Shown: positions 35,725 to 45,525 of the stretch, one piece after another
Layout of the letters: each line of letters opens with the position of its first letter
Position numbering within the stretch: position 1 is the first letter of the stretch
Source of the DNA: Bacteroides intestinalis
GTDB lineage: Bacteria; Bacteroidota; Bacteroidia; Bacteroidales; Bacteroidaceae
Direction: 5' to 3'
Assembly (NCBI RefSeq): GCF_003464595.1
Contig: NZ_QRZF01000001.1
Coordinates: 248,001 to 312,000 of the forward strand
DNA: 64,000 bases
The notes under the pieces: generated by a model
What the model was told of the DNA's origin: nothing
Seen by the model: only the letters and a program-made list of their open reading frames with translations
Database searches by the model: none
Made by a program: the position numbers and the translations under genes

Positions 35725-37431
35725 TTATTTGCCTACACCATTCTCATTAAAAGCACTAATAGAGAAGTAATATTCAGAATCTCTATTGAAATAACGGGCC
35801 TCATATTGATTTTCGTAAACCACCATAGAGTGAGTCAATTTCTCTTTTTGTGTTCCCCAACGTAAAATATACCCTGTTACATTTTCCTGCGGATTCCATG
35901 TAAACCGGTAGATACGTTTATCATTATTATCATGCGAAGCTTGGAATCCTGTAACTTCGGCAGGCGCCTTACCTCCACCTTGACCAAAGACACGCAAATC
36001 GAACAGAGAAAAACTTCCTTCCATATCTTTAGTGTTACAGATTTTCAGATATTGTACTTTCGCAGGAACATTCAGAGTATGCAGCTTATGAGGAGCATCC
36101 TGCAGATTCTTTTCTTCATCCACCAGACGAGTCCAGTCTTTGCCATTTGTAGAACCTTCTATATAATATTGATAAACCACAGGATCATGGGGCGCATGTA
36201 CATTAAAATTATGATCTGCGAAATTCACCTGAATGGCATTCACTTCCATTGTTTTTCCAAGATCAATTTGCAGCCATTCACCAGCATTGCCTGTTTGAGC
36301 AGCCCACCAGGTTTCCACCTGTTCATCATTAGCCAATTCCGGTTCATAGCCTTCAAGGTGTGAAGACGAGGATACTTTTTTCTTATATGAAAGCAAGTTC
36401 CACCCCATGCTAATATCTTCCTTTTCAAAATCGACCTTCCGATCAGGAATACAGAAAGGATAATCAGCAAAAGTTGTCAACGCATACATGCCATATTTCT
36501 CAGAAACAACTACCGGGAATAAACCTAAACGGCGCTCAAACCAATGACGAACAGAAATAGTCATAGATGCTACATGCCAGTAATTACCATATTTATCTTT
36601 GAATGTATGTCCATGACCAGCACCACCGATGAAACCTCCGGGCTTAAAAGAGAATGGATTGTCTTCCACATATTCAAACGGACCTAACGGATTATCACCA
36701 ACATAATTACCATCACCATAAATACGGTATTGAGTACCAGGAGCTGCATATTGCAAGTAGTAGCGACCATTATGTTTCAGTACACATGGACCTTCATTCC
36801 AACCTTGACGTGGCTCTTCATTGTTCTTACCAGGAACTTCCCAACCATATTTATCACAATTATGTTGAATCAAAGCTTTAGGCTCTCCAATAGCTCGGAA
36901 GCCATCTTTGGGATCCACTTCCACTCCCATGATCGGATCCACATCCGAACATCCCCAATAAAAATACACTCTTTCATCATCATCTTTAAAGAACGCCGGA
37001 TCATGTTGAGGATACTCAAACTTTGTATCTACTTCTTCCCAAGTGTCCTTTTCAGGGTGAGCGTTTTTATAAATACGGGTGTTTCCACTGGATGCCGTAA
37101 AATAAAGAGTATCACCATAAACAAGGATGGTTGGAGCATAATCTTCCATCGTTGGAATGGTTGTACAAGGGATATATTCCCATTTTGCCAGATCTTCAGA
37201 ACGCCAGTATCCACCGGATTTAGAGGCAAACATATAATAATATCCTTTAAAATATTCCAGTACAGGATCGGCCGCTTCACGCCGTGACTCATCATTAGGT
37301 TGAAAACGATAGTTCAGATCAATAGGATTGGTTACAATTCTATCATTCTTGACCGGAACTTGCTCCGAAGTACAACTACTTATCACTCCTGAGACTAAAG
37401 CTATACTCACTAATTTCGCTAATTTCTTCAT
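35725..37431 (-). CDS. GH43-like glycoside hydrolase with F5/8-type C and fibronectin-III-like domains
   Basis: A 568-residue lipoprotein (SGVISSCTS, Cys 20). The propeller (about 35-330) shows acidic residues at the GH43 positions: EAADPVLEYFKGYYYMF, QHDPAFFKDDD and GWNEGPCVL. An F5/8-type C (discoidin) domain follows (about 345-480: WWAAQTGNAGEWLQIDLGKTMEVNAIQ), then a fibronectin-III-like end (EVTGFQASHD ... YYFSISAFNENG). It is not closely similar to the other three GH43 proteins. The start codon overlaps the GH31 stop by 4 bp (ATGA), implying translational coupling. Confidence 0.88.
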   Translation of the reverse strand: MKKLAKLVSIALVSGVISSCTSEQVPVKNDRIVTNPIDLNYRFQPNDESRREAADPVLEYFKGYYYMFASKSGGYWRSEDLAKWEYIPCTTIPTMEDYAPTILVYGDTLYFTASSGNTRIYKNAHPEKDTWEEVDTKFEYPQHDPAFFKDDDERVYFYWGCSDVDPIMGVEVDPKDGFRAIGEPKALIQHNCDKYGWEVPGKNNEEPRQGWNEGPCVLKHNGRYYLQYAAPGTQYRIYGDGNYVGDNPLGPFEYVEDNPFSFKPGGFIGGAGHGHTFKDKYGNYWHVASMTISVRHWFERRLGLFPVVVSEKYGMYALTTFADYPFCIPDRKVDFEKEDISMGWNLLSYKKKVSSSSHLEGYEPELANDEQVETWWAAQTGNAGEWLQIDLGKTMEVNAIQVNFADHNFNVHAPHDPVVYQYYIEGSTNGKDWTRLVDEEKNLQDAPHKLHTLNVPAKVQYLKICNTKDMEGSFSLFDLRVFGQGGGKAPAEVTGFQASHDNNDKRIYRFTWNPQENVTGYILRWGTQKEKLTHSMVVYENQYEARYFNRDSEYYFSISAFNENGVGK

Positions 37432-39752
37432 GGTAGTTTTATATTTATTTTTTTTCCTTGGTATCCCACATTTACAGTATATGACTCATTATCCAGCCCT
37501 AAACCATCTTGTCTATTTACAAGAACAATATGAAATTTACGTTCTTGCAACATACCATCATAGCTACCTTGACGAGGATGAATAATCAGTTTTCGCTCCT
37601 TATCATTCCACGTCATACGGATAGTGGAATATTTACCTTTTTCATAATTATAATTATCATCCTCATCTTCATACAGGGTAAATTCTCCATCAGCTCCCGG
37701 ATAAATACGAAGCTGTAAATCGTCCCATGATTTCTCTGTTGCAAATTGAACAGCAGGACCAACGGGAATGATAGAACCAGCTCTCACATACAATGGAATA
37801 ATATCAACAGGTGTTTCACGGGTGATTTCACGTCCACCGTCTTGAACTTCGCCAGTCCAGAAATCAATCCACTGGGTTCCTGCCGGCAAATATAAAGAGC
37901 GGCTTCTGGTCTCGCTGGTAACTGGAGCTACTAATATAGATTTTCCAAAAAGATATTCATCACCCAAATCCAGCACTTTCTTATCTTCAGGGAAATCAGA
38001 GAATAAAGCACGCATCAGGCTTCCACCTTCAGAAGTAATCTTCCATGAAGTTGAATAAATATAAGGCAACAGGCGATAACGGAGATTGATCATTTTCTCT
38101 TGTGCATCGAAAGCCCAATATCCACGTTCACCAAACATGAAGATTTCACGAGGTGTGTTTGTACCATGCGAACGCATCATTCCAGTAAAAGTAGCAAATT
38201 GCATCCAGCGTACATACAATTCATGAAATGCCGGATCCTTTACACCTTGCGGAAATTTATTGGCAGAGAAGAAACCACCAATATCAGAGTTCCAATAAGG
38301 AATACCTGTCAAAGAGATATTTAACGCTGCAGGTATCTGATTACGTAGCACACCCCAATCAGAAACCACATCACCCGACCACGCTTGTGCTGCATAACGC
38401 TGCTGGCCGGCAAAGGCAGAACGAGTCAGAATGAAAACACGCTTATCAGAAGTTTCCTGTCTTTGATGATCATATACACCTCCCACGCTCACAATCGGAA
38501 AAGCATTACGGACCTTGCGGAAAGAACCCAGATAAGTCTGAAAGTCCAAATCACCCTCTTTTATCGGACCATGTTCCGGTTCGGTTGCATCCAGCCACCA
38601 ACCATCCATTCCGATGCTGAACATATTCTTATTCATATATTTCCAGTAGATGTCTCTTGCTACCGGATCATAGGTATCATATACTTTCACTCCATTATTC
38701 TGTGGAAAAGTCTCATGCACCATCAACTTATTCTGTGCTTTCAATTCTGCATAAATCCCGGTTTCCGGACCAAAAGAAGGCCATACTGAAATAATGGCAT
38801 GAGCATTCAAACGATGTACTTCTTCCATCATCTTTTTAGGATCGGAGAACTTCGGATTACGGAACTCAACTGCATTCCAGTCTTTATGATCCTCACCCCA
38901 ATAACGCCAATCCTGAATAATACCATCCAAGGGAATTCTTAAATCACGATACTTCCTGACCACACCTACCAACTCATCCTGACTAACATAGCGTTCTCTT
39001 GATTGCCAAAAGCCATAAGTCCAAAGAGGGAACATAGGAGCTTGCCCGGTTAGTTCACGTAATCCAGCCACAACTCCATCCACTCCACCACCATAAACAA
39101 AGTAATAATCACACAAATCACCCACTGTCGAATCAAAGGTCATACCTTCTGCATTATCAGTGAAAGTTGTAGGAGAATAGTTATCCCAGAATAAAGCATA
39201 ACCTTTGATAGAATGAACCAAAGGAATACAGATTTCCGTATTGGCTTGCTGCAAAAATAAAGTTTGGTTACGCTGGTTCATCCGTCCCTGCTGGTGTTGC
39301 CCCAAACCATAAATAGCCTCATCACTATCCAACACGAAAGTCTGGCGAACCTGATAGGTAGAATTTCCCGCATCATTGAATGGAACAAAATCAATAGAAG
39401 CAGGCTTCTCAGCTAACAAGACCTTACCATCTTTATCAGTAAAACGAACTTGTTTTTGGGCAATATCCATAATTGCTACTAATTCGGAAGTAGTAAGAAC
39501 CACTTCACCTTTTGTCTCTTGCAATTTGTATTTTACCTTCTCCGGTTGCATAGTGACAGACAATGATTTCTTCTCAGGTGTCTTTCCGGCTGGATATTTC
39601 TTCACACGAATGATAGAAGAAGAAAAACATTCCAACTCTATACAAGCCTTTTCAGTCTCTACTTTTACCCCATTTGGAGTACGCAGAACAGATTGCCCCC
39701 ATGACGGGACAATCTGTACACAGATACATAAGAATGCTAATAGTTTTCTCAT
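37428..39752 (-). CDS. GH31 glycoside hydrolase (alpha-xylosidase/alpha-glucosidase-like)
   Basis: The start is placed at ATG 39752 (MRKLLAFLCICVQIVPSWGQ), giving a signal peptide and 774 residues; the frame upstream is not family-like. An N-terminal beta-sandwich precedes the barrel, which has LDGIIQDWRYWG, the nucleophile Asp in WWLDATEPEHG (about 387) and the acid/base Asp in WSGDVVSDW (about 459), followed by beta domains. The QDWRYWG and WWLDATEPE forms are those of alpha-xylosidase-type GH31, but alpha-glucosidase or alpha-galactosidase activity cannot be excluded. It lies between GH3 (10-bp gap) and GH43 (4-bp overlap). Confidence 0.92.
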   Translation of the reverse strand: MRKLLAFLCICVQIVPSWGQSVLRTPNGVKVETEKACIELECFSSSIIRVKKYPAGKTPEKKSLSVTMQPEKVKYKLQETKGEVVLTTSELVAIMDIAQKQVRFTDKDGKVLLAEKPASIDFVPFNDAGNSTYQVRQTFVLDSDEAIYGLGQHQQGRMNQRNQTLFLQQANTEICIPLVHSIKGYALFWDNYSPTTFTDNAEGMTFDSTVGDLCDYYFVYGGGVDGVVAGLRELTGQAPMFPLWTYGFWQSRERYVSQDELVGVVRKYRDLRIPLDGIIQDWRYWGEDHKDWNAVEFRNPKFSDPKKMMEEVHRLNAHAIISVWPSFGPETGIYAELKAQNKLMVHETFPQNNGVKVYDTYDPVARDIYWKYMNKNMFSIGMDGWWLDATEPEHGPIKEGDLDFQTYLGSFRKVRNAFPIVSVGGVYDHQRQETSDKRVFILTRSAFAGQQRYAAQAWSGDVVSDWGVLRNQIPAALNISLTGIPYWNSDIGGFFSANKFPQGVKDPAFHELYVRWMQFATFTGMMRSHGTNTPREIFMFGERGYWAFDAQEKMINLRYRLLPYIYSTSWKITSEGGSLMRALFSDFPEDKKVLDLGDEYLFGKSILVAPVTSETRSRSLYLPAGTQWIDFWTGEVQDGGREITRETPVDIIPLYVRAGSIIPVGPAVQFATEKSWDDLQLRIYPGADGEFTLYEDEDDNYNYEKGKYSTIRMTWNDKERKLIIHPRQGSYDGMLQERKFHIVLVNRQDGLGLDNESYTVNVGYQGKKINIKLP

Positions 39753-39762
39753 AGTATCAAAA

Positions 39763-42627
39763 TTATATAGATAACACTTTATATTTGGTAGTAAATACAA
39801 CTGGAGCCGTATTCTCCTTATCCACACTGAAAGGTATCAGCCTCTCTTCTCCCGGAGCCAACTCATAATGAACGTTATCGCCTACTTTATTACCCCCGAC
39901 ATACATTTCAATTTTTCCTGTATCCATCAAAGTCCCATTGTTTTTGACAGACACCCAAATAGTTTTCTGATTCTTTACCAAGTTTTCTTCCACTTTGAAT
40001 AAAGTCAAACCGAAATCTGCTGCAAATTCATGAGTATATTCAAGCATAGCGGACAAACCTTTCTTGGAATCTACATAACCCACACTATCCTTAATACGGT
40101 CTTTGGCCACATACTGAGGACTTACACCTCCAACTAAGATTTTGAAGGTACCTTTCTCTACAACCCGGTCCATATGATCGTTCAAAAGTGATAGTTCATA
40201 AGGTGTCAGTTCAAAAGAAACCGTTTTCGCTTCACCTGGTTTCAGATGAATACGGGTAAAGTCTTTCAACTCTGTAATACGTGTCTTCACACTGGCATAC
40301 ATATCCGTTACATACAGTTGTACCACCTCATCACCGGCCCGTTGACCTATATTCTTCACAGTAGCCTGCACTGTAATATTACCATTTTCTTTTTCCTGTA
40401 CTTTCAGACCAGAATATTCAAATGAAGTATAACTCAAACCATATCCGAAATAATAAAGAGGATAATATTCCATATCCGAATATTCATAACGACGACCGGA
40501 AGTTTTAAAGTTATAATAGAGAGGGAGCTGACCTACGTGACGTGGGAAAGTCATCGGCAAACGACCGGCAGGATTATAATCACCAAACAGCACATCTGCT
40601 GTTGCCGGACCACCTTCTTGTCCCGGCAACCAATTCACAAGGATAGCTTTACACAATTCTGATGCCTTAGACAGATTATAAGGACGCCCTGCCTGAAGAA
40701 TCAATATAACAGGTTTTCCGGTTGCACAAACAGCTTCCAATAATTCCTGTTGTTTACCCGGCAGAATCAAGGTTGCATAATCATGGTTCTCACCGGATGT
40801 CTTATATACATCCGTCGTCGCCTCACTGGTTGAACAATCTCCCAAAACCAATAGCACCACATCTGATTGTAAAGCTACTTTTACCGCCTTTGCAATATTG
40901 TTTTCACCCAAGCTTGTAAAATCACAACCTTGCTCATAAATCACTTTTGTCTGTTTTCCTACCGCTTGTTTGATACCAGTCAACACAGATTTCAACTGAC
41001 CAGGCTGAAGTTTAGGAGTGTAATCACCAGGCTGAAGATCATCTGCACCGGGACCTAACACAGCAATCGTACGCATGTCTTTAGACAGAGGTAAAATATT
41101 ATCCTTATTTTCTAACAGTACAATAGATTCGCGAGCAGCCTGACGTGCCATTTCTTTATGACTATCTGAATTCCACCCCGGATAAATCTTATTCCAGTCC
41201 AACGGTTTGTTAGGTGCTTTTTCAAACAGCTCATTGCGGAACATCATACGTAACATTGTGCGGCACACCTCGTCAAGGTTTTCCATATTGATTCGTCCAT
41301 CTTTTGCAGCCTGTATCACCTCCTTATCATTATAAGTATCACCACAGTTTGTAGCAATACCGGCTGCCAAAGCCTGGTTAGCAGCTTCTATTTTATCTTT
41401 AGCCGTATAATGCTTACGGGCAGTCAAATTACCTATAGCACCACAGTCGCTAACGATAAAACCGCTGAATCCCCATTCCTCACGTAAAATATTATGTAGT
41501 AATTCTCTACTTTTAGCTACCGGAACACCCAGGAAATCCGAATAAGCCATCATCAAAGATTGGCAATCATAGTTACGAATCACATGACGGAACGGAACCA
41601 GATGTACTTCGCGCATTTCACGTTCAGACAATCCTATATCGTGAGAATCGCGTCCTCCCAATGGAGCACCATGACCACCAAAATGTTTCGGAGTAGTATA
41701 CAACCCCATAGATTGGTAGCCTTTAATCCAAGCTCCACCAATTTGTGATACCAAAACCGGATCTTCTCCAAATGTTTCTTCACAACGTCCCCAACGGGCA
41801 TCCTGTGCTACATCCAATACCGGAGACCATGCCTGCATAGTACCTGCCGAAAGAGTTTCATCGCCAACTGCCATCGCCACTTCTTCCGTCAACTTCTTAT
41901 TCCAGGTTGCTCCCATTCCCAGGGCTTGGGGGAAGATAGTAGCTCCACTACCATATGAGAAGCCATGTACAGCTTCCACCTTTGTAATGGGCGGTACATA
42001 TAAGTGAGGAATACCGGGAATACCCCAGCCCTCACGTATCAGTTCCATTTTATCTTCCGGCGTCATCACAGACAGCAGACTTTCTACACGTTCTTCCACC
42101 GGAAGTGTAGGGTCCATATAGCGGAGCAAAGTTTTTTCTCCTTTCCGATCTTTCAATTCCTTATCAGCTAAAAGAACAGATACTTCCTTTACCATAAAAG
42201 GCTTAACACGATCACCTCCCTTAAAAGCCAACCGGACATGTGCTCCATATTTAGGTGAAAACTTCAACCGCATCTCTTTAGCGCTACCCTGTACCTGGTA
42301 ATCGACAGGCACTCCCAAATTCATAGGATCATATGTAACAAAGATATTCATCAGTTGCTTTAAGTCTTCTTTAGAAACACCTTGCATCTGAACCCCAAGT
42401 TCACATACATCACCAGGGGTCTGGATAGTAAACATCAACCATTGGTCTGTTTTCAAGTCCTGCCCACTAACTTCCCACATTGTCTTTTGATCTTTATCAA
42501 AAGCTAACGAAGCTTTTTCCACATTGGTGGATGCTGAAACGGATAAAATATCACTTGGCTGCTGAGCCATTAGAAAAGAGCAGGATATTATTCCTGCAAA
42601 TAAGAATAAGTGCCTTTTTAAGTTCAT
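39763..42627 (-). CDS. GH3 glycoside hydrolase with N-terminal F5/8-like domain
   Basis: The start is placed at ATG 42627 (MNLKRHLFLFAGIISCSFLM), giving 954 residues; the upstream 22 residues cross the promoter. A discoidin-like domain (about 25-180, VEKASLAFDKDQKTMWEVSG) precedes the GH3 barrel with KVEAVHGFSYG, KHFGGHGAPLGGRDSHDI and the nucleophile Asp in IVSDCGAIG (about 392), the alpha/beta domain (ENHDYATLILPGKQQELL) and a fibronectin-III-like domain (DEVVQLYVTD). A further beta domain ends the protein. It would remove terminal beta-linked sugars. First gene of its operon, divergent from the SARP-like regulator gene. Confidence 0.92.
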   Translation of the reverse strand: MNLKRHLFLFAGIISCSFLMAQQPSDILSVSASTNVEKASLAFDKDQKTMWEVSGQDLKTDQWLMFTIQTPGDVCELGVQMQGVSKEDLKQLMNIFVTYDPMNLGVPVDYQVQGSAKEMRLKFSPKYGAHVRLAFKGGDRVKPFMVKEVSVLLADKELKDRKGEKTLLRYMDPTLPVEERVESLLSVMTPEDKMELIREGWGIPGIPHLYVPPITKVEAVHGFSYGSGATIFPQALGMGATWNKKLTEEVAMAVGDETLSAGTMQAWSPVLDVAQDARWGRCEETFGEDPVLVSQIGGAWIKGYQSMGLYTTPKHFGGHGAPLGGRDSHDIGLSEREMREVHLVPFRHVIRNYDCQSLMMAYSDFLGVPVAKSRELLHNILREEWGFSGFIVSDCGAIGNLTARKHYTAKDKIEAANQALAAGIATNCGDTYNDKEVIQAAKDGRINMENLDEVCRTMLRMMFRNELFEKAPNKPLDWNKIYPGWNSDSHKEMARQAARESIVLLENKDNILPLSKDMRTIAVLGPGADDLQPGDYTPKLQPGQLKSVLTGIKQAVGKQTKVIYEQGCDFTSLGENNIAKAVKVALQSDVVLLVLGDCSTSEATTDVYKTSGENHDYATLILPGKQQELLEAVCATGKPVILILQAGRPYNLSKASELCKAILVNWLPGQEGGPATADVLFGDYNPAGRLPMTFPRHVGQLPLYYNFKTSGRRYEYSDMEYYPLYYFGYGLSYTSFEYSGLKVQEKENGNITVQATVKNIGQRAGDEVVQLYVTDMYASVKTRITELKDFTRIHLKPGEAKTVSFELTPYELSLLNDHMDRVVEKGTFKILVGGVSPQYVAKDRIKDSVGYVDSKKGLSAMLEYTHEFAADFGLTLFKVEENLVKNQKTIWVSVKNNGTLMDTGKIEMYVGGNKVGDNVHYELAPGEERLIPFSVDKENTAPVVFTTKYKVLSI

Positions 42628-42654
42628 ATTATCAGATTTTAATCTATTTTTATG

Positions 42655-42722
42655 CAAAGTAAACGGCAACCGCTTAATAAAATGATAAAACAATAATTAA
42701 TGAAACATTAAAATCCACTTAA
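42655..42722 (-). promoter_or_regulatory. Promoter of the GH3-GH31-GH43 operon with 11-bp TTAA array
   Basis: A -7 box TTACTTTG (one mismatch) lies on the minus strand at 42655-42662. TTAA cores lie at 42674, 42697, 42708 and 42719, with TAAA at 42686, that is 12, 24, 35, 46 and 57 bases upstream. The array also lies 80-130 bp upstream of the divergent regulator promoter, so it could mediate autoregulation. Confidence 0.72.
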
Positions 42723-42800
42723 TGAATCACTTTTGCAGGAAAAGCGAAGCCAGGCTGTAATAATTGCATAAATAAGTAATCGGTTTTCACTAAAAAGCAT

Positions 42801-42808
42801 TACTTTTG
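42801..42808 (+). promoter_or_regulatory. -7 box of the regulator gene
   Basis: TACTTTTG matches TAnnTTTG and lies 32 bp before the ATG at 42841. No good TTTG is present about 20 bp upstream, so the promoter looks weak, as expected for a low-level regulator. Confidence 0.6.
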
Positions 42809-42840
42809 TACGAGCTAATACTTCATTAAGGACATACAAA

Positions 42841-45438
42841 ATGAAAAAGACACAATCTATTATCTTTCTTCTGTTGATGTGTATGCGTTCAGTCGCTCAG
42901 CTTCCTGAATATGGTTTGCATATCCAATCCTATCCGCTTCAGAATTCTGAGTTTACCAGTATGGTATTAGAAGATGGAAAGCCCATAGAGACTAAAGGAG
43001 ACAAAATTACCCTGAGTTTTAACCTCTGGGTGAGACCCGATAATGTATTCGGAACCGTATTCCGCATCATTACTGAAAATAATAAGAATGTCGATCTGAT
43101 GTACAGTGTCAGTGAGAACGACAGACGCTTCCCAATTCTGGTCACCGGAGATGCAGTATACCCCATTCAAAAAGAAGTGAGGCGTGAGACTTGGACTTCA
43201 GCCAGCCTGACCCTCGATGTTAAAGAGGGAAATATTACCGTATTATATGATAGTACGGAAATTAATGTGAATTACCCTGATCTGAAAGGTGCACAGAAAC
43301 TACGCTTTGCTTTCGGCTATTGTCCCTATGAGGGTTTCTCTTTAGCCGATGTGGCTTCCGTTAATTTAAAAGATATCAGTATCAAGCGCGGATTGCAGGA
43401 AATACGTTTGTGGAAAATGGCACGCCATAATCAAGAAGTCTGTTATGACGAGATTTCCCACAGTCCGGCTTCCGGCAAGAATACCCGTTGGATCATAGAC
43501 CAGTATATCACCTGGAAGAAGATTCATTCACAGCAATTCAAATCTTCTCCCTCTGTAGCATTCGATCCTACTGTCGGAACCTTCTACATAGCCAACAATA
43601 AACAAAAGCTGTATGTTTTCCATACGGATGAAAGGATAACTGACACCATTCAGGTAAAAGGCGGCGAGTTTGTAGCCAACTATCCCAACCAGTTGATATA
43701 TATACCAGAGCAACATCAGTTGTTATCCTACAACCTGAATGAAAATCTATATTCGTTCTTTGATCCTGTTTCACAAAGCTGGAAAGGGACACAGGCAGCC
43801 GTACAGGAACATGACTATTGGAATAATACGCTTGTTTATAATCCAGCCAATTCTTCATTGATCAGCTTCGGTGGATATGGACATTATCATTATAATAACA
43901 AGCTATTAATCTGCTATCCTTATGAGGATACCCCGCAGCGTCACCTCAATCTGACAAATATTCATCCCAGATACTCTTCCAGTTCTGTCATAGTTGACAG
44001 CACACTTTATATCTTCGGAGGACGCGGTTGCCCATCCGGACGGCAGGAATTATCTCCCCGTAACTATTATGACTTGTATGCTGTCAACCTTTTGACCCAG
44101 CAAACCAATAAACTATGGGAACTTACTCAGATTCCGGATGGAGGAGACTTTCAACCCAGTGAGAACATGGTTTATGATCCTGAAAAAAAATGTTTTTACT
44201 TCTTCAGTACCCAGCAAGGTGGTACGTTGATGAAAATTGATACTCAAACACCGCATTTCGAACTCATGTCATTGCCTATAGGATTGAAATTAGAGGCTCA
44301 GTATATGTATACCAACCTATACTACTCCCCTAAACAAAAGAAATTATATACGGTGATTCACCAGGCTGAAGTAAGCGGTAAAGCTGATATAGATATCTAT
44401 GAACTGAATTTCCCTCCGATTCCTATTTCATCCTTTAAGCAGCCGGATGTAGTTGCAGACAATGCCGGTCAAAACGATCAGTCATCTATATGGCTGTACA
44501 TCATAGTTGGGGTACTGATTATTGCCGGAATGGGAGTTTTCTATTATAGAAAGAAAAAGGCTGAAATAAACCGGGTCAAGACCGCCACCGGAAACAACAA
44601 GAAAGCGGAAACAAACAGTCTCCAATCAGAAACAGCGAATGGCTCTCTAATCAATGATAGATCTGAGATAAAAATAGAAATGCCCATACACACAGAGACA
44701 ACAACATTCCACAACTATGATTTCTCCAAGGGATGTGTTTGTTTCTTTGGTGGTTTCCATGTTGTGGATAAAGAAGGCAATGACATTACAGCCTTATTTA
44801 CTCCAACCCTTAAAGCCTTATTGATATTGCTTGTGCTCTATACCGGAAGAGATTCCAAAGGAATCATTGGCCATAAGCTAATCCAACTATTATGGTATGA
44901 CAAGACGGATGAATCTGCCAAGAACAACCGTAATGTATATATGAGTAAACTACGCGGTTTATTGGAAAAAGTAGGTGATATCAAAATATTGAATCAAAAT
45001 AGCTTCTGGAGCATACAGTTTGAAGAAGGAACAATTTGCGACTATCTGGAAGCACTTCATTTATATAAAGAGAATAATAGCCAGAACTTAGAGAAGCTGC
45101 TCGAGTTATTGCTACGTGGTATGATGTTACCCAATATGGAAACCGATTGGATCGATACGTTCAAAAACGATTTTTCAAATAGCACTATCGATCTGCTTTG
45201 CAGATTACTGAAGCGGGAAGACCTCTCGGAGACGTTAAAGCTAAAAATTGCAGATACACTATTCCAACATGACTACATCAACGAGGAAGCTCTTTGTGTA
45301 AAATGCCGCATTCTTTGCCAACAAGGTAAAAAAGGGCTTGCCAAGACTGTCTATGATGCTTTCTGCAAAGAGTATGCTGCTTCGCTGGGTACAGAATACA
45401 AGTTCTCCTTAATGGAAATTATCGACGAACAAAACTGA
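42841..45438 (+). CDS. Transmembrane sensor-regulator: LamG/kelch-like periplasmic part, one TM helix, SARP-like DNA-binding domain
   Basis: An 865-residue protein and the only regulator in the PUL. Signal sequence 1-19; a concanavalin-like region (about 30-190, ITLSFNLWVRPDNVFGTVFRI); kelch-like propeller blades (about 230-535, NSSLISFGGYGHYHYNN, STLYIFGGRGCPSG); one membrane helix (about 549-567, WLYIIVGVLIIAGMGVFYY) followed by basic RKKKAE; a linker; then a cytoplasmic OmpR/SARP-like winged helix (about 640-735: LKALLILLVLYTGR, KLIQLLWYD, NNRNVYMSKLRGLLEKVG) and a helical BTAD-like end. It differs from hybrid two-component systems: no kinase or receiver is seen. Likely senses a glycan-derived ligand in the periplasm and activates the PUL promoters; this is inference. 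Confidence 0.82.
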   Translation: MKKTQSIIFLLLMCMRSVAQLPEYGLHIQSYPLQNSEFTSMVLEDGKPIETKGDKITLSFNLWVRPDNVFGTVFRIITENNKNVDLMYSVSENDRRFPILVTGDAVYPIQKEVRRETWTSASLTLDVKEGNITVLYDSTEINVNYPDLKGAQKLRFAFGYCPYEGFSLADVASVNLKDISIKRGLQEIRLWKMARHNQEVCYDEISHSPASGKNTRWIIDQYITWKKIHSQQFKSSPSVAFDPTVGTFYIANNKQKLYVFHTDERITDTIQVKGGEFVANYPNQLIYIPEQHQLLSYNLNENLYSFFDPVSQSWKGTQAAVQEHDYWNNTLVYNPANSSLISFGGYGHYHYNNKLLICYPYEDTPQRHLNLTNIHPRYSSSSVIVDSTLYIFGGRGCPSGRQELSPRNYYDLYAVNLLTQQTNKLWELTQIPDGGDFQPSENMVYDPEKKCFYFFSTQQGGTLMKIDTQTPHFELMSLPIGLKLEAQYMYTNLYYSPKQKKLYTVIHQAEVSGKADIDIYELNFPPIPISSFKQPDVVADNAGQNDQSSIWLYIIVGVLIIAGMGVFYYRKKKAEINRVKTATGNNKKAETNSLQSETANGSLINDRSEIKIEMPIHTETTTFHNYDFSKGCVCFFGGFHVVDKEGNDITALFTPTLKALLILLVLYTGRDSKGIIGHKLIQLLWYDKTDESAKNNRNVYMSKLRGLLEKVGDIKILNQNSFWSIQFEEGTICDYLEALHLYKENNSQNLEKLLELLLRGMMLPNMETDWIDTFKNDFSNSTIDLLCRLLKREDLSETLKLKIADTLFQHDYINEEALCVKCRILCQQGKKGLAKTVYDAFCKEYAASLGTEYKFSLMEIIDEQN

Positions 45439-45456
45439 AACAAATAGATACTCCAA

Positions 45457-45498
45457 AAGAAACGTCTGACCTGGATACTCCCAAGTCAGACGTTTCTT
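45457..45498. terminator. Bidirectional terminator between regulator and GH71/99-like genes
   Basis: AAGAAACGTCTGAC (45457-45470) and its perfect reverse complement (45485-45498) flank a 14-base loop. The convergent genes end at 45438 and 45526, and the A/T ends of the stem supply short T-runs on both strands. Confidence 0.82.
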
Positions 45499-45525
45499 AT
45501 ATTATAATCCGGATTCTACTTTGAT

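Noticed and set aside
39753..39827. 25-residue N-terminal extension of the GH31 protein
   Set aside because: The extension overlaps the end of the GH3 gene and hides a good signal peptide starting at 39752.
42628..42693. 22-residue N-terminal extension of the GH3 protein
   Set aside because: It would be read through the -7 box at 42655-42662; the signal peptide starts at 42627.
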